A program made the position numbers and the translations under genes. Source: Firm-04 sp045617625 (GTDB lineage: Bacteria; Bacillota; Clostridia; Oscillospirales; Ruminococcaceae). From it: 61,698 bases of DNA. The first letter of the stretch is position 1. Every line of letters starts with the position of its first letter. This document shows, piece by piece, positions 17,038 to 25,181 of this stretch. The notes below the pieces were generated by a model, which had not been told where the DNA came from, ran no database searches, and saw only the letters and a list, made by a program, of their open reading frames with translations. The stretch spans positions 1-61,698 of the forward strand of contig JAZLJA010000025.1 in the NCBI GenBank assembly GCA_045617625.1. Direction: 5' to 3'.

Positions 17038-18628
17038 GCAAATAGGCATTTTTTGTGCCTGTACGATGCTGATGACCGCATGGAGCGGTATCACAAATCT
17101 CGCTTCAGGTGCCGAGGACAGCAATATTTTCACCGACGAGACCATGACGTTTGAGAAAATTCACGGCGGCGTGCGCATCGTCGATTGCGCCGAAAGCGTG
17201 GCAACCATCGTCATTCCGAACGAGATCGACGGTTATCCGATCCGCGAAATCGGTGACAGCGCATTTGAAAACTGCACAAAGCTTCGGTCTGTCAAGATCA
17301 AATCCAAGATGACTTCCATCGGAAACGGCGCATTTTCAAACTGCGTCTCCCTGAAAGAGATCGAGTTTCCCGAAACCCTTGAAAGCATCGGAGAAGCTGC
17401 GTTTTATGCGTGCAGCGACCTCGAATCACTGACCATTCCCGAAAGCGTTTCAAGCATCGGCAGTTACGCATTCGCCTACTGTATTTCGCTCGAAAGCATC
17501 GAATTACCTGACAAAATCACAGAGCTGCCATCCGCACTCTTTTATTACGACATCGAGCTGAATGACATCACGCTGCCGCAAAAGCTCGAACACATCGACT
17601 CTATGTGCATCGTGGGATGTCACAGCATTGCGTCGATTGAGATTCCATCCACGGTCACGGAAATCGAACCAGCCGCCATTCTCTCGTGCGCAGGGCTGAA
17701 GGAAATCAACGTGGATGCAAACAATTCCGTATATCGCAGTGACGAAAAAGGCGTGCTCTACACTGCCGACGGAAAAACACTGCTGCTGTATCCTGCAAAC
17801 AACGGGGTATTCAACTATCAGGTGCCCGAAACAGTCAAAAGCATCGGGGAATATGCGTTTGCAAGCTCCATGACGCTCGAAACCATCACGTTTCCCAAAA
17901 GCTACACCGAGGTGTTTCCTCAGGGCGCGTTTTCCGATTGCGCAAAGCTGCTTTCGATAAACTGCAATCCCGAATGTCTCAGCGAAATATCCTCGAGCCT
18001 GTTTGCAAGCTGCAAACAACTGCAAAACCTCACATTGCCTGACAACTGCACCGCCATCGGCGACTATGCATTCTTTGAGTGCGAAAACCTCACGGAAATG
18101 ACTATCCCCGAAAAAGTGAGCAAAATCGGAAAATCTGCGTTTTGCTCCTGCAACCGCCTCACCTCGCTGACAATTCCCGATTCCGTCACGGAAATCGGTG
18201 ACAATGCCGTCGGCTATTCCATAGAAACCGATGCGGAAAACAACGAACAACTCGTGCAGCGTCCGGATTTCATCATCCGCGGCGGTTCGGGCAGTGCGGC
18301 AAAGACATTCGCCAAGGAGAACGGATTGACGTTCAAACAAACCAATTTCGATTTCAAATGGTTGCTGATCGCACTTGCCGTCCTTGCGGGAATTGCAGCG
18401 ATCGCCCTCAACGCCAAGCGACGTAATGCAGCGAAAAAGCTCGCATCTGCTGCGATTGAAAAGGTCAAGCGTGCGCCAAAACCCGAGGATGAATACGATA
18501 AGAATTACGAGAGCATCCTCAGCGAAACGGCAGAGGATGAAAACGGCGACCCGTTTGAACGCAGCTACGGTTTCTCGATTGATGACGATTTGGAGGACAT
18601 GGAAGAAGACAGCGACGAAACCACGTAA
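17021..18628 (+). CDS. BspA-type LRR_5 surface protein with TM and long acidic cytoplasmic tail (third of three)
   Basis: 535 residues. Signal peptide about 1-30, LRR_5 repeats about 50-430 (such as TIPDSVTEIGDNAVGY), a TM helix near 448-466 (WLLIALAVLAGIAAIAL), then a basic stop-transfer and about 65 residues of acidic tail (DENGDPFERSYGFSIDDDLE). The tail distinguishes it from its two upstream paralogues and could contact a cytoplasmic partner. AAAGGGAGA precedes the ATG at 17021, inside the end of the previous gene. The AI-2E-family transporter gene begins 37 bases downstream and may be in the same transcript. Confidence 0.9.
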   Translation: MLQKSKQIGIFCACTMLMTAWSGITNLASGAEDSNIFTDETMTFEKIHGGVRIVDCAESVATIVIPNEIDGYPIREIGDSAFENCTKLRSVKIKSKMTSIGNGAFSNCVSLKEIEFPETLESIGEAAFYACSDLESLTIPESVSSIGSYAFAYCISLESIELPDKITELPSALFYYDIELNDITLPQKLEHIDSMCIVGCHSIASIEIPSTVTEIEPAAILSCAGLKEINVDANNSVYRSDEKGVLYTADGKTLLLYPANNGVFNYQVPETVKSIGEYAFASSMTLETITFPKSYTEVFPQGAFSDCAKLLSINCNPECLSEISSSLFASCKQLQNLTLPDNCTAIGDYAFFECENLTEMTIPEKVSKIGKSAFCSCNRLTSLTIPDSVTEIGDNAVGYSIETDAENNEQLVQRPDFIIRGGSGSAAKTFAKENGLTFKQTNFDFKWLLIALAVLAGIAAIALNAKRRNAAKKLASAAIEKVKRAPKPEDEYDKNYESILSETAEDENGDPFERSYGFSIDDDLEDMEEDSDETT

Positions 18629-18665
18629 ATGCGTGTGAATTGATGTGAAAAGGAGATGATTTTCC

Positions 18666-20000
18666 GTGGCAAAAAAAACGCGGCGCGAACCGATCGTTCT
18701 TTCACAAATGCGACCGCTGACCCTGCTGCTCGTGTTGTGCAGCTGCATTCTGTTCACCTTTGCACTGATTCATTTCGACAGTGTTCTGGACTTTGTCAAG
18801 GGCGTCATTTCTGCACTCGGCCCCATCATTGCAGGCTGTATTATTGCGTATCTGCTGAATCCGATGATGTCGTGGCTGGAAAAGCACTTCTCTCCGATCA
18901 CGTCGAAACTGTTCAAAAATCACCAAAAGTTCGCCGCGCAAATGGCTCGCGGATGCAGTTCGTTTATCGCGGTGCTGCTCTTTCTCGGCACGGCGGCACT
19001 GCTGGTGTTCGTCACCTTTTCGCAGGTGGCCGACAGTGTCTCGAAGGTCATCGAAAAAGCACCTGCTTACGCGGAAATCATCGGCCGTCGCTTCCAGATT
19101 TTTCTCTCAAAAGACAGCCAGATCGAGGAATATCTCCAGCAATTCATGGATAAATTCCTCGGCTCTGAAATGTCAGTTGATCCGACCGAATCCGCACGCA
19201 AGATCGTTTCCGCCCTGTGGAGCGGCGCATCAGGCACGCTGACCATCATTTACAGCATCGTCATCGGCTTCATCGTCGCGGTGTATCTTCTGTTCAGCAA
19301 AGAACGCTTTCTGCGGCAGTTCAAAATGATCCTTTTTGCCCTGCTGAAGCCGAAAACCGCCACTTGGATCAACGAAAATTTCCGATTTGCAAGCAATAAA
19401 TTCGGCAAGGCGATCCTCGGAAAAACCGTGGATTCGATCATCGTGGGCCTTTTGTGTTTTGTATTTACCAAAATCGCGCACATCCCATACGACGCATTGG
19501 TCGCGGTCATCATCGGCGTCACGAACATGGTGCCGTTTTTCGGGCCTGTCATCGGTGCGATCCCCGCAGTGGCACTGGTGCTGATGGAAAGCCCATTGAA
19601 AGCGTTGTATCTGCTGATTTTTATTGTCGCTTTGCAGCAGTTTGACATGAACATCCTCTCCCCGAAAATCGTTGGAAAATCCACTGGACTGCCCACTTTC
19701 TGGGAGCTGTTCGCGTGTCTGCTGGGCGGCGGATTGTTCGGTATCTGGGGTCTGGTTCTGGGCGTGCCGATGTTCGCGGTGCTATACACGTTTCTGCGCG
19801 AGATCGTCGCCGACGCCCTGCGCGACAAAGAACTCCCCGCCGATTTCCTCAAATCCGAGTTTGGGCTGGAAAGCAGCGAAACGCAATCGGGCTTGTTTGA
19901 CGACGAACCCGACAGCGATTACATTCAACACCTGATTTTACTCGAAGAACTCTCTGAGCAAAAGGAAAAATCAAATCAAACCAAGGAGGTCAACCCATGA
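18666..20000 (+). CDS. AI-2E family transporter (UPF0118/PerM-type membrane protein)
   Basis: 444 residues with about eight hydrophobic segments arranged as in the AI-2E exporter/PerM family: two N-terminal helices, a periplasmic loop, then the dense block containing PYDALVAVIIGVTNMVPFFGP, which is the family signature, and NILSPKIVGKSTGLP. Substrates vary (AI-2, Na+/H+ exchange, unknown), so none is assigned. The start is GTG after AAAGGAGATGA. Its stop overlaps the next start as ATGA, so the deaminase is translationally coupled. The C-terminal 60 residues are acidic and hydrophilic. Confidence 0.9.
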   Translation: MAKKTRREPIVLSQMRPLTLLLVLCSCILFTFALIHFDSVLDFVKGVISALGPIIAGCIIAYLLNPMMSWLEKHFSPITSKLFKNHQKFAAQMARGCSSFIAVLLFLGTAALLVFVTFSQVADSVSKVIEKAPAYAEIIGRRFQIFLSKDSQIEEYLQQFMDKFLGSEMSVDPTESARKIVSALWSGASGTLTIIYSIVIGFIVAVYLLFSKERFLRQFKMILFALLKPKTATWINENFRFASNKFGKAILGKTVDSIIVGLLCFVFTKIAHIPYDALVAVIIGVTNMVPFFGPVIGAIPAVALVLMESPLKALYLLIFIVALQQFDMNILSPKIVGKSTGLPTFWELFACLLGGGLFGIWGLVLGVPMFAVLYTFLREIVADALRDKELPADFLKSEFGLESSETQSGLFDDEPDSDYIQHLILLEELSEQKEKSNQTKEVNP

Positions 20001-20491
20001 ACCGACGCGACAAAATCAACTATTATCTTGACATTGCCGAGGCGGTGCTGAACCGAAGCACCTGCATCCGCCGCAAATTCGGCGCGATCGTCGTCAAAAA
20101 TGACGAGATCATTTCCACAGGCTATAACGGTGCTCCGCGCGGACGCAAAAACTGTTCCGATCTGGATTATTGTCAGCGCGAAAAACTGGGCGTGCCCCGC
20201 GGTGAACGATACGAACTTTGTCGCAGTGTCCATGCCGAAGCGAATGCGATCATCAGTGCAAGCCGTTCCGATTTGCTCGGTTCTACGTTATATTTGGTGG
20301 GTCACGACGCCAAAACCGATGTGCTGGAAGGCGCAGTCGAGCCGTGCTCCATGTGCAAACGACTGATCCTCAATGCAGGCATAGAGCGCGTGGTGATTCG
20401 TATCTCTGTGAACGAATACAGCGAAATCAACGTCAGCGACTGGGTGGATTCCGACGATTCGCTCTCCGATGAACTGCGCAGCGGCTATTGA
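19997..20491 (+). CDS. dCMP deaminase family protein (ComEB-like)
   Basis: 164 residues. Zinc-dependent deaminase fold with His79-Ala-Glu81 (SVHAEANAI) as zinc ligand and proton shuttle, and Cys117/Cys120 in EPCSMCKR. The insert containing CSDLDYCQREKLG between strand 2 and HAE is typical of deoxycytidylate deaminases, which convert dCMP to dUMP for dTTP supply. AGGAGG precedes the ATG, which overlaps the transporter stop. The gene ends in front of a strong bidirectional terminator. Confidence 0.9.
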   Translation: MNRRDKINYYLDIAEAVLNRSTCIRRKFGAIVVKNDEIISTGYNGAPRGRKNCSDLDYCQREKLGVPRGERYELCRSVHAEANAIISASRSDLLGSTLYLVGHDAKTDVLEGAVEPCSMCKRLILNAGIERVVIRISVNEYSEINVSDWVDSDDSLSDELRSGY

Positions 20492-20523
20492 TTCCAACAA
20501 TTTCAACAAGTTTTCAACAGCGC

Positions 20524-20565
20524 AAAGAGGCGAAGATACGTCAAAATCGTATCTTCGCCTCTTTT
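20524..20565. terminator. Bidirectional terminator between dCMP deaminase and vanZ-like genes
   Basis: 17-bp perfect stem AAAGAGGCGAAGATACG (20524-20540) / complement (20548-20564), 7-base loop, T run on the plus side and A run on the other, serving both convergent operons. Confidence 0.92.
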
Positions 20566-20573
20566 TCCACATT

Positions 20574-21077
20574 CTATGATTTCGCTGCTTTCTTTTGCCG
20601 AAAATGCAGGAGCAATTTCAGTACGCACCAGGCACAAAAAATCCCGAAACACGCGCCGCTGAAATCAATGCAGGTATCGCGCAGCTCACAGCTTCTGCCG
20701 TCCACAAAAATCTGATGCACCTCATCCGAAATCGCATAGAGCAAACAAACCACAAACGGAAGTGCGCTGAAAATCGCCTTATTACATCCTTTCAGCAGAA
20801 ACAGAAAACTGATTGTCTCCCATATCACGCCCAAAACGACATATTCCGTGAAGTGCCCGAATTTCCGAAACAGCGTATGAAACATTGCGAGTTTGGCATT
20901 CTGGTCGGCTTCAGAAAGCGCAGACCAGTTGGGAGCCAGCACCGAAAGGATACTGCGCAGCAACCCGCTGCTCAAACTGCTCGAATCATCGGCATTTTGC
21001 GCAGAAAACCAGAATATCACGCTCATCCAGAGAAGGGCAGTCAGAAAAAGCAGCGGAAGTCTTAATTTTCGTCCCAG
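20574..21077 (-). CDS. VanZ-like family membrane protein
   Basis: About 167 residues. It has the VanZ-like signature: RKFGHFTEYVVLG in one helix and DEVHQIFVDGRSCELRDTCIDFSG in the next. Four to five TM segments. The first ATG (21026) would cut the first helix in half. In the same frame, RLPLLFLTALLW extends that helix back to a CTG at 21075-21077, which has AAGGAG 8 bases upstream inside the preceding gene, so a CTG start is proposed. It is the last gene of the miaB operon. Role in this lineage unknown; VanZ itself confers low-level teicoplanin tolerance. Confidence 0.8.
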   Translation of the reverse strand: MGRKLRLPLLFLTALLWMSVIFWFSAQNADDSSSLSSGLLRSILSVLAPNWSALSEADQNAKLAMFHTLFRKFGHFTEYVVLGVIWETISFLFLLKGCNKAIFSALPFVVCLLYAISDEVHQIFVDGRSCELRDTCIDFSGACFGIFCAWCVLKLLLHFRQKKAAKS

Positions 21078-21574
21078 TTTGCTCGCTCCTTCTGCACACT
21101 GTCAAGCACGGATTTCATCTGCATCTGCGTATTATCAAGGGCAGAACGCATTTGCATCTCAGTGGATTCGAGTGCACTTGCGATCTCGCGCTCGGTTTTT
21201 GCAAGCGACTGTGCAACGAACAACGCGGTTGCGTTTTTGGTCTCATCGCACTTCGCCTTGGTTTTGGTCAGGATCTCTGCTGCCTTTTTCTTCGCTTCTT
21301 CCACGATCTCGCTTTCGGAAACCAGCACCTTTGCACGCTCCTCAGCCTCGCGGACAACCTGCTCGGCATTTTCGTGTGCTTCCTTCATGATGCGTTCGCA
21401 GTCATAGTCGATGAGCTGTGCGCGCTTGATCTCCTTCGGGAGATTCAGTCGAATGTCGTCCACCAGCTCGCGGAGACGGTCGCCGTCAATCATAATTTTG
21501 TGTGCCGCAAGCGGAATGCCCTTGGATTTCTCCAGCATCTCATCAATTTCATCGAGGATCTCATTCACGTTCAT
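21062..21574 (-). CDS. Coiled-coil protein, conserved near coaD
   Basis: 170 residues, nearly all charged alpha-helix. After MNVNEILDEIDEMLEKSKG come long heptad stretches rich in Glu, Lys and Ala (HENAEQVVREAEERAKVL), giving a coiled coil from about 60 to 165. There is no TM helix or catalytic motif. The style resembles DivIVA tails or V-type ATPase H/E stalk proteins, but neither domain is really recognised. It starts 3 bases after coaD and overlaps the proposed VanZ start by 16 bases. Probably a structural or scaffold protein. Confidence 0.8.
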   Translation of the reverse strand: MNVNEILDEIDEMLEKSKGIPLAAHKIMIDGDRLRELVDDIRLNLPKEIKRAQLIDYDCERIMKEAHENAEQVVREAEERAKVLVSESEIVEEAKKKAAEILTKTKAKCDETKNATALFVAQSLAKTEREIASALESTEMQMRSALDNTQMQMKSVLDSVQKERANWDEN

Positions 21575-21576
21575 AG

Positions 21577-22170
21577 TTAATCTTCCTTTCCAATTTTATG
21601 TGCAAACTGCTGTACCTGCTGCAAGATCTCGGCATTGGCATTTTCGTCGATCTCTGCATGGGTACGCTTTTTGCGAAGTCGGGATTCAATGACCGGCAAG
21701 ATCTCTGCCGGTACAAAACTGCTGATGTCGCCGCCCAGCGACGCGATTTGTCGGACGATACTGGAGCTCAGATACATATTCTCGGCGGCAGTTGTCAAAA
21801 ACACGGTTTCCGCCTCGGGATACAGTTTTTTGTTGCCCAGTGCCATCTGAAACTCGTATTCAAAATCGGAAACAGCGCGCAGCCCCTTGACGATCGCCTG
21901 CGCACCCACTCTGCGGACATAATCCGCGAGCAGTTCCTCATCGAGAATGTCGATCACGATGTTGTCGAATCCCTCGGTCACTTTTTCGATCATGAGCAGA
22001 CGCTCAGTGAGGGTAAAGGAGGGATTTTTCTCCAAATTTGTGGACACCAGCACAATGACCTTATCGAACAATTTCGTGGCACGGCTGATGATATCGAGAT
22101 GCCCGAAGGTGATCGGATCAAAGCTGCCGGGGCAGACAGCAACGCGCCGAGTGGTGGCTGTGTCAGACAT
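21577..22170 (-). CDS. coaD: Pantetheine-phosphate adenylyltransferase
   Basis: 197 residues. Nucleotidyltransferase motif GSFDPITFGH (H24 in the T/HxGH motif) near the N-terminus, VKGLRAVSDFEYEFQMA, and the C-terminal ATP-binding SSSIVRQIASLGG. It makes dephospho-CoA from 4'-phosphopantetheine. AAAGGAG before the ATG at 22170 picks MSDTATT over the longer frame. About 35 extra C-terminal residues (KKRTHAEIDENANAEIL) extend beyond the usual ~160. Downstream of rsmD, a very common gene order in Firmicutes. Confidence 0.96.
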   Translation of the reverse strand: MSDTATTRRVAVCPGSFDPITFGHLDIISRATKLFDKVIVLVSTNLEKNPSFTLTERLLMIEKVTEGFDNIVIDILDEELLADYVRRVGAQAIVKGLRAVSDFEYEFQMALGNKKLYPEAETVFLTTAAENMYLSSSIVRQIASLGGDISSFVPAEILPVIESRLRKKRTHAEIDENANAEILQQVQQFAHKIGKED

Positions 22171-22193
22171 TTTCTGCTCCTTTCCATGCAAAG

Positions 22194-22751
22194 TCAGCCG
22201 TCTGATTCCTCGGCTTTCTCCGCACGGTAAATACTTACTGTTATTTTACCATACTTTTTTTCTTTTTGCAAGACAAAATCTGCAATTCTTTCAGGTAAAT
22301 TTAATTCCGGCTCATGCTCGCAGACAATAATGCCGTTTTTTGAGAGATGCGGCACGAGAAGCGGCAGAATTTCGGGGAGAATGTTCTTGTTATACGGGGG
22401 ATCGAGCAAGGCGATGTCGAAAGTTTCGCGGCAGCGCTGCAAAAACGCGACGGCATCGGTGCGCAGCACAGAAGCAACCTCGGCAAATCCGCACGATTTC
22501 ACATTCTGCTGAATGCAGGCAATCGCTTTCGGGTCGCTGTCGATGAGGGTGGCAGCGCGTGCGCCGCGGCTCAATGCCTCGATCGCCATTTGTCCGCTGC
22601 CTGCAAAAAGGTCAAGCACCTTTGCGCCGCCGAAATCAAAATGCAGCGCGGAGCCGATCGCTTCCTTGACCTTATCGGTAGTGGGGCGGGTATCGTAGCC
22701 CTCGGGGGCGATCAATTTTCTGCCGCGTGCGGTACCTGTTATCACTCTCAT
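22194..22751 (-). CDS. rsmD: 16S rRNA (guanine(966)-N2)-methyltransferase
   Basis: 185 residues. SAM-binding VLDLFAGSGQMAIEALSRGA, preceded by the family N-terminus MRVITGTARGRKL and RPTTDKVKEAI, with catalytic LLDPPYNK (an NPPY-type motif). Methylates G966 of 16S rRNA. Its start overlaps the miaB stop (ATGA), so translation is coupled; coaD follows 23 bases later. Confidence 0.96.
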   Translation of the reverse strand: MRVITGTARGRKLIAPEGYDTRPTTDKVKEAIGSALHFDFGGAKVLDLFAGSGQMAIEALSRGARAATLIDSDPKAIACIQQNVKSCGFAEVASVLRTDAVAFLQRCRETFDIALLDPPYNKNILPEILPLLVPHLSKNGIIVCEHEPELNLPERIADFVLQKEKKYGKITVSIYRAEKAEESDG

Positions 22752-24157
22752 ACTGTTTCTTCACTTTCTGCTTGATTTTTCGATAGTTCTCCGACCAGAG
22801 CCCAGTTTTTCGCCGCCGTGATTTTCACGGGCACGATTTTACCAACCATGCTGTCATCTGCCGCATTCAAAATCTCGACGTTCATCGCCTCTCTGGTCTT
22901 GCCTGTCAGTTTCTTCGCATCTGCGTCAAATTTCTCGATCAACGTCATGCACATTCTGCCGAGAAACCGCGCATTGTGCGCCTCTGAGATCTCACGCTGT
23001 TTCGCAAGCAAGGTCTGCATTCTGGCGGAGATCTCCTCGGGTGTGGAGACCTGCTGCATCTCTGCCGCCTTGGTATTGGGGCGCGGGCTGTAAATGAACG
23101 TGTAGAGATTGTCGTATCTGACTTTTTCGATCAGTGCAAGCGTCGCCTCAAAATCCGATTGTGTTTCGGTCGGGAAACCGACGATCAAATCGCTGGAAAA
23201 TGAGAAATCCACTGATTTTGCGCGGGTATCGTCAATCAGCGCAAGATATTTTTCCACTGTGTAGCGGCGGTTCATCTCTTGCAGCACGCGATTGCTGCCC
23301 GACTGCACAGGCAAATGCAGGTGATGCTCAATGTGCCGTGAGGCAAGCATCGTGTCGATCAATTCAGTGGTGGCGTCCTTCGGGTGTGAGCTCATGAATC
23401 GAATGAAATAGTCGCCGTCGATGGCATCAATTTCGCGCAGCAGCGCAGGAAAATTCATCGGCTCGTCCAAATCTTTGCCATAGGAATTGACATTTTGCCC
23501 AAGCAGCAGAATCTCTTTATATCCCGCCGCGACAAGCTCGCGCACCTCCGCGATGATGGCATCGGGCTTGCGGCTGCGCTCTCTGCCGCGCACATAGGGC
23601 ACGATGCAGTAAGTGCAGAAATTGTTGCAGCCATACATCACAGGAACGCTTGCGGTGATGCGGCTGTCGCGCACAGTGGGCAGCGATTCGGCAGGAATTC
23701 CCTCCAAACCGCTGGTCTCATAGCGTTTGCCCTTTGCCTCGTAGACACAGAGCAGGCTTTCGGGTATCTTCTCCATCGCGCCCGCGCCCAGCACCAGCTT
23801 CACAAACGGATAGGATTTCCGCATCAACACACGGACTTCCTCCTCCTCCGCCATGCAGCCGCAAAGCCCGATGATCACATTCGGATTGCGCTCCACGATG
23901 GGTTTCATGCTGCCGATCTGCCCTGTCACGCGTGACTGCGCATGGGCACGCACCGCGCAGGCATTCAGCAAAATGACGTCGGCTTCCTCAGGCACGTCGG
24001 TCAGGGAATAGCCCAGATCCTGCAGCACGCCCTTATATTTTTCGCCGTCGCAGAAATTGAGCTGACAGCCGAAGCTGCGCACCATCGCCTTTGGCGGGTG
24101 ATCAAATGCTGCGAGAATTGCGCGAATTTTCTGCTTGATTTCGAGGGATTCCGACAT
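22748..24157 (-). CDS. miaB: tRNA-2-methylthio-N6-dimethylallyladenosine synthase
   Basis: 469 residues. The N-terminal UPF0004 domain has the three auxiliary-cluster cysteines (SFGCQLN, LLNACAVRAHA, GLCGCMAEE). The radical-SAM cluster motif is GCNNFCTYCIVPYVRGRE, and a C-terminal TRAM domain follows. It adds 2-methylthio to i6A37 of tRNAs. The open frame reaches 24202, but the -10 box of the predicted promoter covers that codon, and GAAAGGA is well placed for the ATG at 24157. First gene of an operon with rsmD, coaD, the coiled-coil gene and vanZ. Confidence 0.95.
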   Translation of the reverse strand: MSESLEIKQKIRAILAAFDHPPKAMVRSFGCQLNFCDGEKYKGVLQDLGYSLTDVPEEADVILLNACAVRAHAQSRVTGQIGSMKPIVERNPNVIIGLCGCMAEEEEVRVLMRKSYPFVKLVLGAGAMEKIPESLLCVYEAKGKRYETSGLEGIPAESLPTVRDSRITASVPVMYGCNNFCTYCIVPYVRGRERSRKPDAIIAEVRELVAAGYKEILLLGQNVNSYGKDLDEPMNFPALLREIDAIDGDYFIRFMSSHPKDATTELIDTMLASRHIEHHLHLPVQSGSNRVLQEMNRRYTVEKYLALIDDTRAKSVDFSFSSDLIVGFPTETQSDFEATLALIEKVRYDNLYTFIYSPRPNTKAAEMQQVSTPEEISARMQTLLAKQREISEAHNARFLGRMCMTLIEKFDADAKKLTGKTREAMNVEILNAADDSMVGKIVPVKITAAKNWALVGELSKNQAESEETV

Positions 24158-24197
24158 TTCCGCATTCCTTTCCATGAAACTTTGATGATTCCTTTTC

Positions 24198-24226
24198 ATC
24201 ATACCATATTTTTCTGAGATTTACAA
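24198..24226 (-). promoter_or_regulatory. Promoter of the miaB operon
   Basis: On the minus strand: TTGTAA (24221-24226), 17-base spacer, TATGAT (24198-24203), TGG before the -10. It overlaps the most upstream candidate miaB start codons, which excludes them. Confidence 0.78.
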
Positions 24227-24231
24227 GCAAA

Positions 24232-24269
24232 ATCCCGAAATTTTCGCGTGTGTGCAGAAATTTCGGGAT
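24232..24269 (-). terminator. Terminator after rsmA
   Basis: 12-bp stem AATCCCGAAATT/AATTTCGGGATT-type arms at 24232-24243 and 24258-24269, followed on the minus strand by a short T-rich stretch. It closes the long dnaA-to-rsmA run. Confidence 0.78.
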
Positions 24270-24297
24270 GAATCATGTCGAATCAGCGCATCTTCGT

Positions 24298-25158
24298 TCA
24301 TGCGTGCGGCATGAGGACATCAGCGAGGCGAAGAAGCGTATCCCTGTCGAGGGCTTCAAAGCGCACCGTCGCAGAAAGACCACATTTTTCAAGTGCCTGC
24401 GTAATTTCCTCTTTTGAAAGCCCCAACCCCGCAGATAATCCGTTGACGGCGGTTTTTCTGCGCTGCGCAAATCCCGCCTTGACCATTTTCAGCGTAAATG
24501 CGAGTGTTTTCTCATCGCAAAGCGGCGTATCGTAGGGGGTGATGCGAATGACTGCCGAATCGACATTCGGCGCGGGGAAAAACGAATCCCGCGGAACTTC
24601 AAACAGCATTTCCGCCGTGCCGCGAAGCTGCACCGCAGCCGTCACCGCACCTGCTTCACGGCTGCCGATCTCCGCGCAAAGCCGTTCCGCCGCCTCTTTC
24701 TGCACCATGACGGTGATCGAGGTGAATTTCGCCCCCGATTCGAGAAGCTGCATCAGAATCGGTGAGGTGATGTAGTAGGGAAGATTGGCACAGAATGCCA
24801 CATCCATATCACCGAAGTTATCACGCAAAAACGACGAAACATCGACCTTTGTGATGTCCTGCCAGACGATCTCGGCGTTGTCAAAATCCGAAAGTGTTTC
24901 CGCAAGGACAGGGGCAAGCCGCTTATCCAGCTCCACCGCGATGACCTTTTTTGCGTGCAATGCAAGCTGCTGTGTCAGCACACCAAATCCCGCGCCGACC
25001 TCCAGCACACCGCAGTCCGCCGACGGGATCCCATATTCCGCGATGGCAGGACAAACCGATTCGTCGATCAGAAAATTCTGTCCCAGCCCCTTGGAGAACG
25101 AAAAATCGTATTTCCTGGCAAGACCGCGCACGACCTGCATATCTGTCAAACAAAGCAT
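24298..25158 (-). CDS. rsmA: 16S rRNA (adenine(1518/1519)-N6)-dimethyltransferase
   Basis: 286 residues. KGLGQNFLIDESVC at the N-terminus, SAM motif I LEVGAGFGVLTQQLA, motif IV NLPYYITSPILMQLL, and the C-terminal small domain. Dimethylates two adjacent adenines in helix 45 of 16S rRNA (the KsgA function). AGGAGA lies 6 bases before the ATG. 23 bases downstream of the mreB homologue and last in the long minus-strand gene run. Confidence 0.97.
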   Translation of the reverse strand: MLCLTDMQVVRGLARKYDFSFSKGLGQNFLIDESVCPAIAEYGIPSADCGVLEVGAGFGVLTQQLALHAKKVIAVELDKRLAPVLAETLSDFDNAEIVWQDITKVDVSSFLRDNFGDMDVAFCANLPYYITSPILMQLLESGAKFTSITVMVQKEAAERLCAEIGSREAGAVTAAVQLRGTAEMLFEVPRDSFFPAPNVDSAVIRITPYDTPLCDEKTLAFTLKMVKAGFAQRRKTAVNGLSAGLGLSKEEITQALEKCGLSATVRFEALDRDTLLRLADVLMPHA

Positions 25159-25181
25159 AAAAATCTCCTAAATACGCGTGA

